A stretch of DNA of 64,000 nt from Paenibacillus rhizophilus (lineage in GTDB: Bacteria > Bacillota > Bacilli > Paenibacillales > Paenibacillaceae). The notes under the pieces are model-generated. The model was given only the letters and a program-made list of their open reading frames with translations, was not told the DNA's origin and did not search any database. The stretch covers positions 310,001-374,000 of the forward strand of contig NZ_RQPI01000002.1 of NCBI RefSeq assembly GCF_003854965.1, in the 5' to 3' direction. Positions 24,782 through 34,625 of the stretch are shown here, piece by piece (position 1 is the stretch's first letter; each line of letters starts with the position of its first letter). The translations under genes and the position numbers were made by a program.

Positions 24782-27700
24782 ATGTCGACTACCGCTCATC
24801 GCAGCCGGTTTATCCGCTTTTTGCCGGGGCGTATTCGCCTGGAATTTGCGAGTCTGCTGCACAATAAGCAAACTGAACTGTCTCTACGTCAAGATCTGGC
24901 GCTCCTGCCAGGTGTCACTAGAGCCGAAGCATCCGCGATAACCGGACGAATTCTCGTTGTATATGACGAACGGCAAACTTCCGAGCATCAGCTGCTGAAT
25001 CAATTGGAGCTCCTGGAGAACAAATACACAGGCAACGTTCAGGAAGAAACAAAAGCCCAAGCATGCAAGGATACGCCTGTACATGCACCCTCCGAGGGGG
25101 AGGCGTGCGCCGAAGCGGCCGTCTCTTTGGAAACGCCGGGACCGACGCCGCAACCTTCTGAACAGGCTAATTCCTTTCAGGATTCGAGGACTGTGCCTGA
25201 AACGCCGAGAACGATGTCAGCTCCGGTCGATCCGCGCTCCGCTTCGCCGCCGGGAGTCCCCCTTCCGCTTGCAATTGCAATGGGCGGACTGCTGGTGCTT
25301 GGAACGAAGCAATTGATATTCGGCAAGTCGGCATTGGCGGCCGGCCCGATTCCCTTCTACATGTCCGGGGCGGTCGCAGCCGTCACCGGATACCCTTTTC
25401 TGCGCAGGGGCTTTGCCCGACTGTCCGAGCAGGGTAAGTTAAATCCCGATTTGATTCTGGGCACCGCTGCGCTGGGACTTGCGCTGGTCCGGGAAAATCT
25501 CGTCGTATTGGGCGCCTTAAGCATTCTGCAATACGTAAACTGGAAACGCAGCCGGATCGGGCTGGGCGATGCGGCTGCTGAGCCGCTGTCTCCCGACATT
25601 CAAGCCTACAGCGAGCGTGCCGGCCGCTGGGGGGTAGCCGCCTCTGCAGCAACCTGGCTGTTCACCCGCAGCCCTCTGCGGGCGATTGCGGTCTTGCTTG
25701 CCGCCAATCCACGGCCGGCGACGGTTCCGGTGAAGACGGCGTGGCAGCAGGCGGAGCTTTACTCCAATGAAGCACAGCAGAGTCTTCCTCAAGGGGCCTC
25801 GATTGCGCATTTATCCCAAACCGGCACGCTGCTTCTTGAGAACACCTCCCTGCTTGTGAAGACGAATATTCAGGAGACGGAATGTGTATCACATGAGGAA
25901 GACACGGAGAAGCTCATTTGCCTGGCAGCAGGTTTGATGAAAAAAACCGATCATCCGTGGAAAGAGGAAATTCTGCGGAAGGCAGAGCTATCCTGCCGGA
26001 CGTTACGCTCAGCCTTCCATGTTGCCGAGGAGGAGGACGGAATCCGCGGCCTCATCAGCAATACGTCTTATTGCATCGGCAACCTCGCTTACTGCAAACG
26101 GAACGGTGTATCTTTCGAGCGGTATTACCTTGAAGCGAAACGGATCGAAAGCAAAGGCTGTGAGGTGCTGTACCTGGCGAAGCAAATCGGCGGGAATTGG
26201 ATTAGCCAAGGGCTGATCTATCGGGGACAGCAGCTCGATACCGAGCGGAGGGAACTCCTCTCCCGAGCGGGGCAGCAGGGCATTCAGGTTGCCGTTCTGG
26301 AGGATAGCTCCGGCATGGGCCGGGAAGCGATGGCCCGGCTCGGCCTGCAGACGGATTGGCTGGACACTCCTGTCAGCGAAGCGGCCGAACGCCTCGCCAT
26401 GCTTCATGAACAGGGAAACCGCGTGCTCCTTGTAAGCGAGTCTCCAGGTGAGTATGGCCGCTATTTAATGGAAGCCGGCGTGCCAGGAGTCACGTTCGAT
26501 CAGCTGGAGCGGGTACTGGACACCAAACAATCCGCCCAAAAGATAGAGAGTACAATAAATGAGCACCTCCAAATTACGAAGAAATGGAATGTACTCGGAT
26601 CGCTGCTTGCCGCTTTTGGCGTCCTTAGCGCTCCGATTGCCAATTTGGCCAGCGACGCCCTCTCGCTGATTTTTCTTTCCCGCTCGCAAAAGCTGGCCCG
26701 GCAGCTATTTCCCGCTGACGCAGCTTGCCCCGACCGGGCCCGAAATGAGGTTGCCGCGACGGCAGAAGCCGCCATTTGGCACGGTTTGCCCTGGGAATCT
26801 GTTACGCAGCAGCTTCAGGTTAACGTCCAGTACGGCTTGACGGCGGCTCAAGTGAGCGAATCGCGCGGCCGGAACGGAATGAATCGGCTGGCCGAAAAGG
26901 AGCATACCCCCTGGATCGTCTCCTATGCCGGCCAGTTTAAAGAATTTACAACGCTGATCTTGCTGGGCACCTCGGTGCTCGCCCTGTTTACAGGCGGACT
27001 GTTCGACGGTCTCGCCATGGGTGCCGTGCTGCTCGCCAACGCGGCGATCGGCACGTTCCAGGAGCGAAAAGCCGAGCGGATTGTTGAAAGCTTGAATCAG
27101 TTTCAGCCTCCGGACAGCAAGGTCATCCGCGACGGTGATGAACAAATCATAAGCGCCATCGACCTTGTGCCGGGCGACATCGTATGCCTCGAGCCGGGCG
27201 ACCGGGTGCCTGCCGATATTCGTCTGATTCGCGCATGGAACCTGGAGGTCAACGAATCGGCGTTAACCGGTGAGTCGGTCCCCGTCGCGAAGAAGGAGAC
27301 CGAGGCCGAAGGCGATTGTCCGCTGCCGGAGCGCAACTGCATGCTGTATATGGGAACCGATATTTCCCGGGGGAAAGCCTTGGGTGTCGTCGTCCAAACG
27401 GGTATGAATACGGAATTCGGCCACCTGATGTCGCTGCTCAAAACGAATGAGAAAACGACAACGCCGCTTCAGGAAAAGGTTACGTCCATCAGTAAAAAAT
27501 TTATCAAATGGGCATTTATCGCCGGAAGTATCGTATTTGCTTCCGGGCTTCTCCGAGGCGTTCCGTTTACTCAGTTGGTGAGCACCTCGATCACGTTGAT
27601 CGCCTCGGCGATTCCCGAGGGGCTCCCCGTTACCATCACAATCGCACTGAGTGCGGGCATCTACCGCATGTCCAAGAAAAATGCGCTCGTCCGCAAGCTG

Positions 27701-29518
27701 TCGGCTTTGGAAACACTGGGCCATGCGACCATCATCTGTACCGACAAAACCGGCACACTGACGAAAAATGAAATGACGGTCAAGCAAGTCACCACCGTCG
27801 GCCGCGAATGGGAGGTATCCGGAAACGGATACGCCCCGGAGGGCGGTTTCCGGGAGAAAAGCCGGGGAGACAACGGCTCCGGCTTGCCGGATTCTACGGC
27901 GTATGAGAGTTCCGTCACTCAGCCGGAGCTGCAGCGAATCCTCCAGATTGCCTGCTTGTGCAATAACAGCAAATTGTTGAAGCAAGCAGACCAATGGTCG
28001 ATGCAGGGAGATCCGACAGAGGGAGCGCTGCTGACGATGGCCTATAAAGGCGGGTTCAATCCGGAGCAATTGGCCCATTGGCATCGCGGCGCGGAGGTGC
28101 CTTTTGACTCAGGCACGGGAAAAATGAGCGTGGTGTGCAAGGACACCTCGTCCGGGCATGCTTGTTACATTTTCTCCAAGGGCTCCGTAGAATCGATTCT
28201 CCGCCGCTGCGGCAAGTACCAGCAGAACGGCGAAGTGCATCCTTTCACCGAACAGCTACGAGCGGACATTCTGAAGCAAAGCGAACGGCTAGCTTCCGGA
28301 GCTCTGCGCGTGCTCGGCTTTGCGTACCGCGCGCTGCAAGCGGACGAGCATGAACAGCAGGCCGACCTCGACGAGCGGGATATGATCTACGTCGGCATGG
28401 CCGGCATGATTGACCCGCCGAAGGCCGATGTCCGGAATAGCATCGAAGAGGCGCTTTCCCTCGGCGTTAAGCCAGTGATGATTACCGGGGATCATCCGAT
28501 CACGGCGATTACCATCGCCGAGCAAATCGGAATTACTAACAGCAACCGGCCAGGTCAAGTACTGACAGGTCATGAACTTGACCGGATGAGCGACGAGGAA
28601 CTCGATCAGTCTGTCGACCGGGTGTCCATCTTTGCCCGAATGACACCGGAGCATAAGCTGCGCATCGTCGGTATGCTGCGCAAAAAAGGGCATATCGTCG
28701 CCATGACCGGCGATGGCGTGAATGACAGTCCCGCGATCAAGCGGGCGGACGTCGGGATCGCGATGGGGCGAGCCGGAACGGAGGTCAGCAAAGCAACCGC
28801 CGATATCGTGCTGAAAGAAGACCACTTCGGCTCCATCGTAGATGGGGTCAAGGAGGGCCGAACAATTATCGGCAATATCCGCAAAGCGCTGGGCTGTCTG
28901 CTCACCGGCAATCTTGCGGAAATTCTCGTCACGAGTGTTGCGGTTATCGCCGGCATGCCGATTCCGCTCGTGCCCATACAAATTTTGCTCATGAATATGC
29001 TGACGGATGCACTGCCGGCCATGATTCTGGCCGTCAACCCAGGCAATAAAGCCAAGCAGACGAAACGGACGGCGATTGTGGACAAGCCGCTGTATCGCAA
29101 GGTAATCACCCGCGGAGCGCTGCTTGGCGCCGGGTCGCTCGGCCTGTTTAGTCTGGCGCTGGCCTCCGGGCAACCCGTGGCTGTGGCTCAAAGCGTCGCT
29201 TTCGCGACGCTGGTGGCAGGCCAGCTGATCCAAACGTTCTCCTGGCGCCAGGAAGGCTCCGAGCAAACGGTGGGCGATTGGAGCAAGGACCGCTTCCTCG
29301 TCGGCGCATTGAGCATCTCCTGGCTCGCTCTGATGGGCGCGCTGTATGTGCCTCCGCTCAACCAGTTTTTCCATACTGCGCCAATCCCTCTGCATCTCTG
29401 GGGACCAATCCTGCTCGTCGCTGGCTCGATTTCTTGGCTCTCCAAGCCGATTCTGTCCTTACTCGAAAGGAAGGACGAGGCAACGGGCACGGCAGCCCTC
29501 TCCTATTCCGCGGCTTAG
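24782..29518 (+). CDS. Giant two-part P-type cation ATPase (CtpI-like)
   Basis: Membrane cation pump of 1578 residues, about twice the usual size. Residues 1-80 look like an HMA_2-type domain (LPGRIRLEF, LPGVTRAEAS). From about 670 onward there is a complete P2-type ATPase: NESALTGESVPV near 830, PEGLP in the fourth membrane helix (Ca/Mn-type pumps), the phosphorylated Asp988 in DKTGTLT, MITGDHPITA and MTGDGVNDSPA. Residues about 150-640 look like a degenerate second ATPase: LSQTGTLL has Ser345 where the catalytic Asp should be. The arrangement resembles mycobacterial CtpI. The ATG follows AAAGGAGCAATTTC. Substrate is not determined; a divalent cation is the family expectation. Confidence 0.9.
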   Translation: MSTTAHRSRFIRFLPGRIRLEFASLLHNKQTELSLRQDLALLPGVTRAEASAITGRILVVYDERQTSEHQLLNQLELLENKYTGNVQEETKAQACKDTPVHAPSEGEACAEAAVSLETPGPTPQPSEQANSFQDSRTVPETPRTMSAPVDPRSASPPGVPLPLAIAMGGLLVLGTKQLIFGKSALAAGPIPFYMSGAVAAVTGYPFLRRGFARLSEQGKLNPDLILGTAALGLALVRENLVVLGALSILQYVNWKRSRIGLGDAAAEPLSPDIQAYSERAGRWGVAASAATWLFTRSPLRAIAVLLAANPRPATVPVKTAWQQAELYSNEAQQSLPQGASIAHLSQTGTLLLENTSLLVKTNIQETECVSHEEDTEKLICLAAGLMKKTDHPWKEEILRKAELSCRTLRSAFHVAEEEDGIRGLISNTSYCIGNLAYCKRNGVSFERYYLEAKRIESKGCEVLYLAKQIGGNWISQGLIYRGQQLDTERRELLSRAGQQGIQVAVLEDSSGMGREAMARLGLQTDWLDTPVSEAAERLAMLHEQGNRVLLVSESPGEYGRYLMEAGVPGVTFDQLERVLDTKQSAQKIESTINEHLQITKKWNVLGSLLAAFGVLSAPIANLASDALSLIFLSRSQKLARQLFPADAACPDRARNEVAATAEAAIWHGLPWESVTQQLQVNVQYGLTAAQVSESRGRNGMNRLAEKEHTPWIVSYAGQFKEFTTLILLGTSVLALFTGGLFDGLAMGAVLLANAAIGTFQERKAERIVESLNQFQPPDSKVIRDGDEQIISAIDLVPGDIVCLEPGDRVPADIRLIRAWNLEVNESALTGESVPVAKKETEAEGDCPLPERNCMLYMGTDISRGKALGVVVQTGMNTEFGHLMSLLKTNEKTTTPLQEKVTSISKKFIKWAFIAGSIVFASGLLRGVPFTQLVSTSITLIASAIPEGLPVTITIALSAGIYRMSKKNALVRKLSALETLGHATIICTDKTGTLTKNEMTVKQVTTVGREWEVSGNGYAPEGGFREKSRGDNGSGLPDSTAYESSVTQPELQRILQIACLCNNSKLLKQADQWSMQGDPTEGALLTMAYKGGFNPEQLAHWHRGAEVPFDSGTGKMSVVCKDTSSGHACYIFSKGSVESILRRCGKYQQNGEVHPFTEQLRADILKQSERLASGALRVLGFAYRALQADEHEQQADLDERDMIYVGMAGMIDPPKADVRNSIEEALSLGVKPVMITGDHPITAITIAEQIGITNSNRPGQVLTGHELDRMSDEELDQSVDRVSIFARMTPEHKLRIVGMLRKKGHIVAMTGDGVNDSPAIKRADVGIAMGRAGTEVSKATADIVLKEDHFGSIVDGVKEGRTIIGNIRKALGCLLTGNLAEILVTSVAVIAGMPIPLVPIQILLMNMLTDALPAMILAVNPGNKAKQTKRTAIVDKPLYRKVITRGALLGAGSLGLFSLALASGQPVAVAQSVAFATLVAGQLIQTFSWRQEGSEQTVGDWSKDRFLVGALSISWLALMGALYVPPLNQFFHTAPIPLHLWGPILLVAGSISWLSKPILSLLERKDEATGTAALSYSAA

Positions 29519-29562
29519 CTGCGGGATAGGCTTTTCATATGAACTTAAGGAGGTTACCGAAC

Positions 29563-29862
29563 ATGCTGGAAAGAAATCCAGACAAACTTATCGTGGGCAC
29601 TGCGCTCGCTTTTGCCGCCTCAACGCTTTGGCCGATTGTGAAAAACACCTTGAAGCCGCTCGCAGAAACCGGGATTCAAGGTGCAACAGGTTTGACAGGC
29701 CGTATCCAATACGCCCTCCAGATCGCTCGCGATGAAATCGAAGACATTGTCGCCGAAGCCCAATTCGAACGGATGAGAAAGCAGCTCGATAAGGAAATCT
29801 CCACCGAATCCCCTTCATCCGAAGAGACTGGAGACTCACTGCATGCAAAATCAAACGATTGA
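29563..29862 (+). CDS. DUF5132-like small membrane protein
   Basis: A 99-residue protein with one hydrophobic segment near the N terminus (LIVGTALAFAASTLWPIV), then an amphipathic helix with many charged residues (ARDEIEDIVAEAQFERMRKQ). It resembles DUF5132 proteins. The ATG at 29563 is chosen for its AAGGAGG; an in-frame ATG at 29539 has no ribosome site. It lies 44 bases after the ATPase gene on the same strand and is probably in the same operon. Function unknown. Confidence 0.7.
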   Translation: MLERNPDKLIVGTALAFAASTLWPIVKNTLKPLAETGIQGATGLTGRIQYALQIARDEIEDIVAEAQFERMRKQLDKEISTESPSSEETGDSLHAKSND

Positions 29863-30067
29863 TCATCATCTTCGGGAAGCGCTGGCGCATTTGGAGCAAG
29901 CCATCAATCAAAGCATACATACCGTGATGGAAAATCAATCCTCCAGCAAGGAAATCGGCGGAAAGTGGGAGCAATTTCTAGGACAGTTTTACGGTATGGT
30001 TAAGGACAAGGGTAAAAAGTCACGGGTCAATCTGCTCAGCTGGATCTCTTTCTCCAGAATCCGCTGA
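29843..30067 (+). CDS. Small basic protein, unknown function
   Basis: A 74-residue product starting inside the end of the preceding gene (20-base overlap), with GGAG 9 bases before the ATG. The sequence is helical and polar (HHLREALAHLEQAINQ) with a basic C terminus. I do not recognise it. Overlap and co-direction with the ATPase and DUF5132-like genes suggest the same operon, but coding status rests on those features alone. Confidence 0.5.
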   Translation: MQNQTIDHHLREALAHLEQAINQSIHTVMENQSSSKEIGGKWEQFLGQFYGMVKDKGKKSRVNLLSWISFSRIR

Positions 30068-30213
30068 TTTCTGGTGATCGCTTCTCCCCGCCCAAATGAA
30101 TTTTATGCGTTCACTCGGCGGCCTAATGGATTTGGCTAGAGTCGGCACGCCCCAACAGGCATTGCCGGCTATACGCCGGTCGGACCTCTGCCCGGGATGC
30201 CTATGGCCCCACT

Positions 30214-31017
30214 CTACACAAACCCTCCCGATTGCTCCATCAAACGGCCGTTCACGGCGAACTCGGAAGGAGAATATGAAGTCTGTTTCTTGAATATTCG
30301 AAAAAAATAGGAGGTATCGTAATACCCCAGATAACTGGAAATGCTGGATATACTCATATCGGAGTTCAACAGCAGATTACAGGCTTCGATGATCCGAAGC
30401 TGGTGTAAGTATCGGATGGGAGAATGTCCGGTCACCTCGCGGTAGATGGAAATCGTATAATTCGGTGAACGCCGGATTAGACTTGCTAGTTCATTAATCT
30501 GTACCTGCTCCCGGTAGTGTTCCAGCAAGTACTGCTGGATTTTCTGGGCATACTTCATCTTCATCGGTGAAACCTCCGGCTGCTCAAATTCACGGGCCAG
30601 CATACCGAGCAGCTCTTGAAGCACACCGAGAGAGATAAATGAACTGTAGCTTTTTGCTTCGCGGCTTTCCAGAAATAGCTGCTCGAACTTCCTTCTGACG
30701 GTTTCAAAATTGCGCGGTTTGAAGAGCGTCGGACCATTCCCGCGAAGAAAAGGGATAGCTTCGGCGACATCGGCGCCGCAATGAAATAGAATCGTATATT
30801 TTTGATGCAGGCCGCTTTCGTCATTTTCCCCCGCACGACGGACGCCTTTGGGCAATACGAGCAAATCCCCGCGTTCCGCAATAATAGGCTGACCATTCAC
30901 GGTATATTTCACCTTTCCCAGGGTTACAAGGACAAGCACGTTTATCCGGATTTCTTCCATAAGTGTGCGCCAATGGGGAATCTCTTTATCAAAATGTACG
31001 GAATGCAGCACCAGCAT
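30214..31017 (-). CDS. AraC-family transcriptional regulator
   Basis: Regulator of 267 residues. The N-terminal half is a cupin-type ligand-binding domain (VKYTVNGQPIIAERGDLLVLPKG). The C-terminal 100 residues are the double helix-turn-helix of AraC proteins (INELASLIRRSPNYTISIYREVTG; SISSISSYLGYYDTSYFFRIFKKQTSYSP, seen in sections). It is divergent from the ABC importer and sulfatase operon and most likely activates it in response to the imported sugar. The ATG has GGGAGGATAACCT upstream. Confidence 0.9.
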   Translation of the reverse strand: MLVLHSVHFDKEIPHWRTLMEEIRINVLVLVTLGKVKYTVNGQPIIAERGDLLVLPKGVRRAGENDESGLHQKYTILFHCGADVAEAIPFLRGNGPTLFKPRNFETVRRKFEQLFLESREAKSYSSFISLGVLQELLGMLAREFEQPEVSPMKMKYAQKIQQYLLEHYREQVQINELASLIRRSPNYTISIYREVTGHSPIRYLHQLRIIEACNLLLNSDMSISSISSYLGYYDTSYFFRIFKKQTSYSPSEFAVNGRLMEQSGGFV

Positions 31018-31161
31018 AGGTTATCCTCCCACAATTAATACACAAACACTACTGTAATAACATACACGTTCAGAGAACAATATTGCCTTTTATTATAAGG
31101 GATTCCTGTCTTAATAGCGAAAAAGATAATAGAATCGTACAAATGTCTGTAAGAACGTACG

Positions 31162-31191
31162 TGGACTCTTTTTCATAACTCCTCCTATAAT
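31162..31191 (+). promoter_or_regulatory. Probable promoter of the ABC importer-sulfatase operon
   Basis: TATAAT at 31186-31191 with TGGACT 18 bases upstream, a poor -35 box as expected for an AraC-activated promoter. The start codon lies 46 bases downstream of the -10 box. Confidence 0.45.
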
Positions 31192-31236
31192 GGATCAAGT
31201 AATACTTATTTTCCGATAGAAAAAGGAGGGTTTACT

Positions 31237-32757
31237 TTGAAAGTATTTATGCGTTTGCTTGTCTTGTTGCTTGTTGTACTGTTTGTGCTGCCGCTGTCGG
31301 CTTGCACATCAACAAACGGCAGCAGCGGTGCGGGCGATGAGGCTAAAGCCGGGGAAGCCAACATAGCAAAAAAGAATCCGGGCAGTACTGCTGACTCACC
31401 TATTACGCTGAGAGTTATGGACTGGAGCGACAGTGTGAAGACGATCCGTGAGGAGTTTCACAAGCAGTTTATGGCGAAATACCCGAATATCAAAATTGAG
31501 TATACCCAATTGACGGTGGACCAGTTCAAAAACACGATTCTAACGGCAATCCAGTCGGGCAGAGCGCCGGACCTGTTCCCGATTCCGTCAAACGTCAAAC
31601 TGGCGACGGCGGTGGCCGAAGGCTGGTTTCAGCCGCTGAATCCGTATCTCGGCGAAGACTTCCTGAACCAATTCGCTGACGGTACGTTTCAAAATGGCAT
31701 CACTTCATTTGACGGACAGCTGTACGCGATTCCCGAAACGGCGTCTCTCCCCTCCAGTCTTGTGTTCTACAACAAAACGCTGCTGAAGGAAGCGGGCTAC
31801 GATGACAAGAATCTGCCCCGGACCTACACAGAGTTTCGGGCAGCCGCCAAGAAGATCACGGAGAACGGCAAGGGCAAGTATTACGGCATAGTCGAGGGCG
31901 GCAAGCAGACGGGCCGCTGGTTGATGATTGTTCGCGACTGGTCCTCCCTGGCTGGCGCCGGTCTGAATTCAACCTCCCCCATCAATCTGGCGGATGGACG
32001 GACAACGTATAATTCCGAACCCGTAACCGGGGTTTACTCTCTGTTTAAAGGGCTCGCGGACGACAAAAGTTTTCATCCGCAGACTATGAGCATTTCGGCT
32101 CCGGAAGCAAGGGCTTTGTTTGGCCAAGGACAAGCAGGATTTATCGTGCAGGGCGCCTGGAGCATCGGAGTATGGAACAAGGATAATCCGAATCTTGATT
32201 ATGGCGTAATGGCGCCGCCCGTTCCCGATACCGGGCGCAAGGGATCGATTGAGCTGGCAGGCAGCCTGCCTTGGATGGGAATATCCGCAGATTCCAAGAA
32301 TCCCGAGGCCGCAGCGCTGTATCTTAAGGAACTGTACACGGGAGATTATTTCCAGAAAGCCCGCGTATCTTCGGGCGATGCCTTCTCGCTGATTAAAGGC
32401 ATTAACGAGCAATACGCCACGGTTCCGCAGCTCAAGGCCTATTATGAACTGGCTCATGAATATGGCCGCACCGTTCCCAACCCGGCCATACGCAATCCAA
32501 AATCACCCGGTGTATTTGAATATTATAAGGATGTTCACCCTGATCTTGGAGAACTCCTGGCCGGTACGGTAGCCGGCGCGGTAACGGATTACACCGGGCA
32601 GCTCGGAAATTATTCAGAACAGGTCGGCAAGGCTTGGACTACCGCGATAGACAATGCCAAGAAGGCGGGTGTTCAGGTAGACGAAGACGACTTCGTGTTT
32701 CCGAATTGGAAGCCGATGGCGGATTATACGCCCGAAGATTACGCGGCGCTAAAATAG
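31237..32757 (+). CDS. ABC sugar-binding lipoprotein
   Basis: Extracellular solute-binding protein of family 1 type, 506 residues. A lipoprotein signal ends in LSAC with lipidated Cys23. The mature part has the family look (LRVMDWSDSVKTIREEFHKQFMAKYP, TAIQSGRAPDLFPIPS, LPWMGISADSKNPEAA, seen in sections). It is first in an operon with two permeases and a sulfatase, with no ATPase gene nearby, so a shared MsmX/UgpC-type ATPase must energise transport. The ligand is probably a sulfated or uronic glycan fragment, by the sulfatase context. Confidence 0.92.
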   Translation: MKVFMRLLVLLLVVLFVLPLSACTSTNGSSGAGDEAKAGEANIAKKNPGSTADSPITLRVMDWSDSVKTIREEFHKQFMAKYPNIKIEYTQLTVDQFKNTILTAIQSGRAPDLFPIPSNVKLATAVAEGWFQPLNPYLGEDFLNQFADGTFQNGITSFDGQLYAIPETASLPSSLVFYNKTLLKEAGYDDKNLPRTYTEFRAAAKKITENGKGKYYGIVEGGKQTGRWLMIVRDWSSLAGAGLNSTSPINLADGRTTYNSEPVTGVYSLFKGLADDKSFHPQTMSISAPEARALFGQGQAGFIVQGAWSIGVWNKDNPNLDYGVMAPPVPDTGRKGSIELAGSLPWMGISADSKNPEAAALYLKELYTGDYFQKARVSSGDAFSLIKGINEQYATVPQLKAYYELAHEYGRTVPNPAIRNPKSPGVFEYYKDVHPDLGELLAGTVAGAVTDYTGQLGNYSEQVGKAWTTAIDNAKKAGVQVDEDDFVFPNWKPMADYTPEDYAALK

Positions 32758-32797
32758 GCATCTGCGGCCGAGTCAATCATTGATTAGGAGGGAATAG

Positions 32798-33760
32798 ATG
32801 GAAAAGGCAATGGTTGGCACCATCAATCAGCGCGCCGTAAGCGGAACAAAGGCCAAGAGAAACCGCAAAGCCTTATGGTGCTGGCTGTTCGTCGCACCGA
32901 ACCTGATATTTTATCTGCTGTTTCAAGGCTGGCCGATCGTTATTAACTGGTACTATTCCATGCTGGACTGGTCGGGTATCAGCTCGAACGCAACATTTGT
33001 CAAGCTGGATAATTATACGCGGCTGATTGCGGACCCGTATTTTTGGAAAGCGTACAGGAACAGCTTTATTTTTATGCTTCAGGCTGTTCCTCCGCTGCTC
33101 GTCTTGTCGCTTGTCCTAGCGGCCACGCTGAACAATCCGCTTCTGCGTTTCGCCAAACTGTACAGAACGTTGTTCTTCATTCCGGTTATCGCCACAACGT
33201 CGATAGTCGGCATGATCATGATATTTATCTGGGGAGCGGACGGCCCGCTGAATTACGCGCTGTCGAAGCTGAATCTCCCGGGAGGCGGGATCAATTGGTT
33301 AAGCGATGGACGCACAGCGATGTATGCGGTCATTGTCACTTATATCTGGAAGAATTTGGGGATGAACATGATTTACTGGCTGGCCGGTCTTCAGAGCATC
33401 CCCCGGGAGCTGTATGAAGCTGCCCGGAGTGACGGGGCTGGACACTTCCGTACTTTCTATCATATTACACTGCCGCTGATTATGCCGATTGCCCTGGTTA
33501 TTCTGCTCCTTAACACGGCCGGGGCGCTTAAGGTATTCGACCTCATTAAAACGATGACGGACGGCGGACCCTTTTTCGCGACCGATGTCGTGTCAACCTA
33601 TATTTACCGCTATGCGTTTTCAAGTGAAATGGGAGTCCCCAGTATGGGTTATGCGTCCGCCGCGGGGATATTCTTCGCCTTTACAATTGTAATTCTTGCC
33701 GTGTTACAGGGCTTGATACGCAAAGCGGTGCTGCGGACATGGGGAGGAGATAACTCGTAA
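32798..33760 (+). CDS. ABC sugar permease, MalF/LplB type
   Basis: Inner-membrane permease subunit of 320 residues with six predicted helices, an N-terminal cytoplasmic tail and the EAA loop (ELYEAARSDGAGHFRTF) that docks on the ATPase. The ATG has AGGAGGGAATAG upstream. Its stop overlaps the next start (TAATG), so the two permeases are translationally coupled. Confidence 0.92.
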   Translation: MEKAMVGTINQRAVSGTKAKRNRKALWCWLFVAPNLIFYLLFQGWPIVINWYYSMLDWSGISSNATFVKLDNYTRLIADPYFWKAYRNSFIFMLQAVPPLLVLSLVLAATLNNPLLRFAKLYRTLFFIPVIATTSIVGMIMIFIWGADGPLNYALSKLNLPGGGINWLSDGRTAMYAVIVTYIWKNLGMNMIYWLAGLQSIPRELYEAARSDGAGHFRTFYHITLPLIMPIALVILLLNTAGALKVFDLIKTMTDGGPFFATDVVSTYIYRYAFSSEMGVPSMGYASAAGIFFAFTIVILAVLQGLIRKAVLRTWGGDNS

Positions 33761-34584
33761 TGAGCAGAATAGGAGCCATATCCGTGCATATTGTATTGAT
33801 TCTCATCGGGTTCGTCTGGATTTATCCGTTTCTTTGCATGCTTTCTGCTTCGTTCAAAGATACGGAAGAATTTTTCGCGGGCAGTCTCTCGCTAATTCCA
33901 GCGCATTTCAACCTTGCCAATTTCACCCGGGCCTGGTATGCCGGAAACTTCAATCAGTATTTTCTAAATACATTCATCGTCACGGCCACGGTAATCATCA
34001 TTGTGCTTGCGATTACGGCGACTTGCGGCTATGCGCTCGGCAGGTATGCGTTTCCCGGCAGGCGCTGGCTATTGCTGGTGTTCGGATTAAGTATATTCGT
34101 GCCGCTGGAGTTTTCTGTCATTCCGATTTTTCAGTTGATCAAAAGCCTCGGTCTGCTTGACTCACGGCTTGGAATCATATTAGCCGAAGCAGGCGGCGGG
34201 CATGTGCTGTTCGTGCTGTTGTTCGCCAGCTTTTTCCGGCAGGTGCCCAAAGAGCTGGAGGAGGCTTCGATCATTGACGGCTGCGGCTTTTTCCGCACAT
34301 TTATCCGAGTAATCCTCCCGCTTTCAAAGCCGATTATCGGGAGTGTAACCATCATGCAGTTTATCTGGACATGGAATTCGTTTCTGCTCCCGCTGGTGCT
34401 TACGCTGAGCAATCCCGCACTGCGTACGCTTGCCGTAGGCATGTACGCGCTGCGCGGGGAGAACATCATCGATTGGACCGGCCTCGCTGCCGGAGGCACG
34501 ATTGCGCTTGCTCCGATCATTCTATTGTTCCTGTTTCTGCAGCGTTATTTCGTCGACGGGATGGCCGGTTCGATCAAAGGCTGA
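33760..34584 (+). CDS. ABC sugar permease, MalG/LplC type
   Basis: Second permease subunit, 274 residues, six predicted helices, EAA loop EEASIIDGCGFFRTFIRV. Its ATG shares a base with the stop codon of the first permease. Pairs with it to form the membrane channel of the importer. Confidence 0.92.
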   Translation: MSRIGAISVHIVLILIGFVWIYPFLCMLSASFKDTEEFFAGSLSLIPAHFNLANFTRAWYAGNFNQYFLNTFIVTATVIIIVLAITATCGYALGRYAFPGRRWLLLVFGLSIFVPLEFSVIPIFQLIKSLGLLDSRLGIILAEAGGGHVLFVLLFASFFRQVPKELEEASIIDGCGFFRTFIRVILPLSKPIIGSVTIMQFIWTWNSFLLPLVLTLSNPALRTLAVGMYALRGENIIDWTGLAAGGTIALAPIILLFLFLQRYFVDGMAGSIKG

Positions 34585-34625
34585 CCGCGCACAAGCAAAA
34601 TTTATATCATAAGGAGATGGACGAA

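Noticed and set aside
30096..30293. Plus-strand frame of about 65 codons at the 3' end of the AraC gene
   Set aside because: Overlaps the AraC coding end in antisense, has no ribosome site and no protein-like features.
34371..34616. Extended sulfatase reading frame starting inside the permease gene
   Set aside because: The added sequence is the permease gene read in another frame; the sulfatase sequence begins at KVLLLDLDS.
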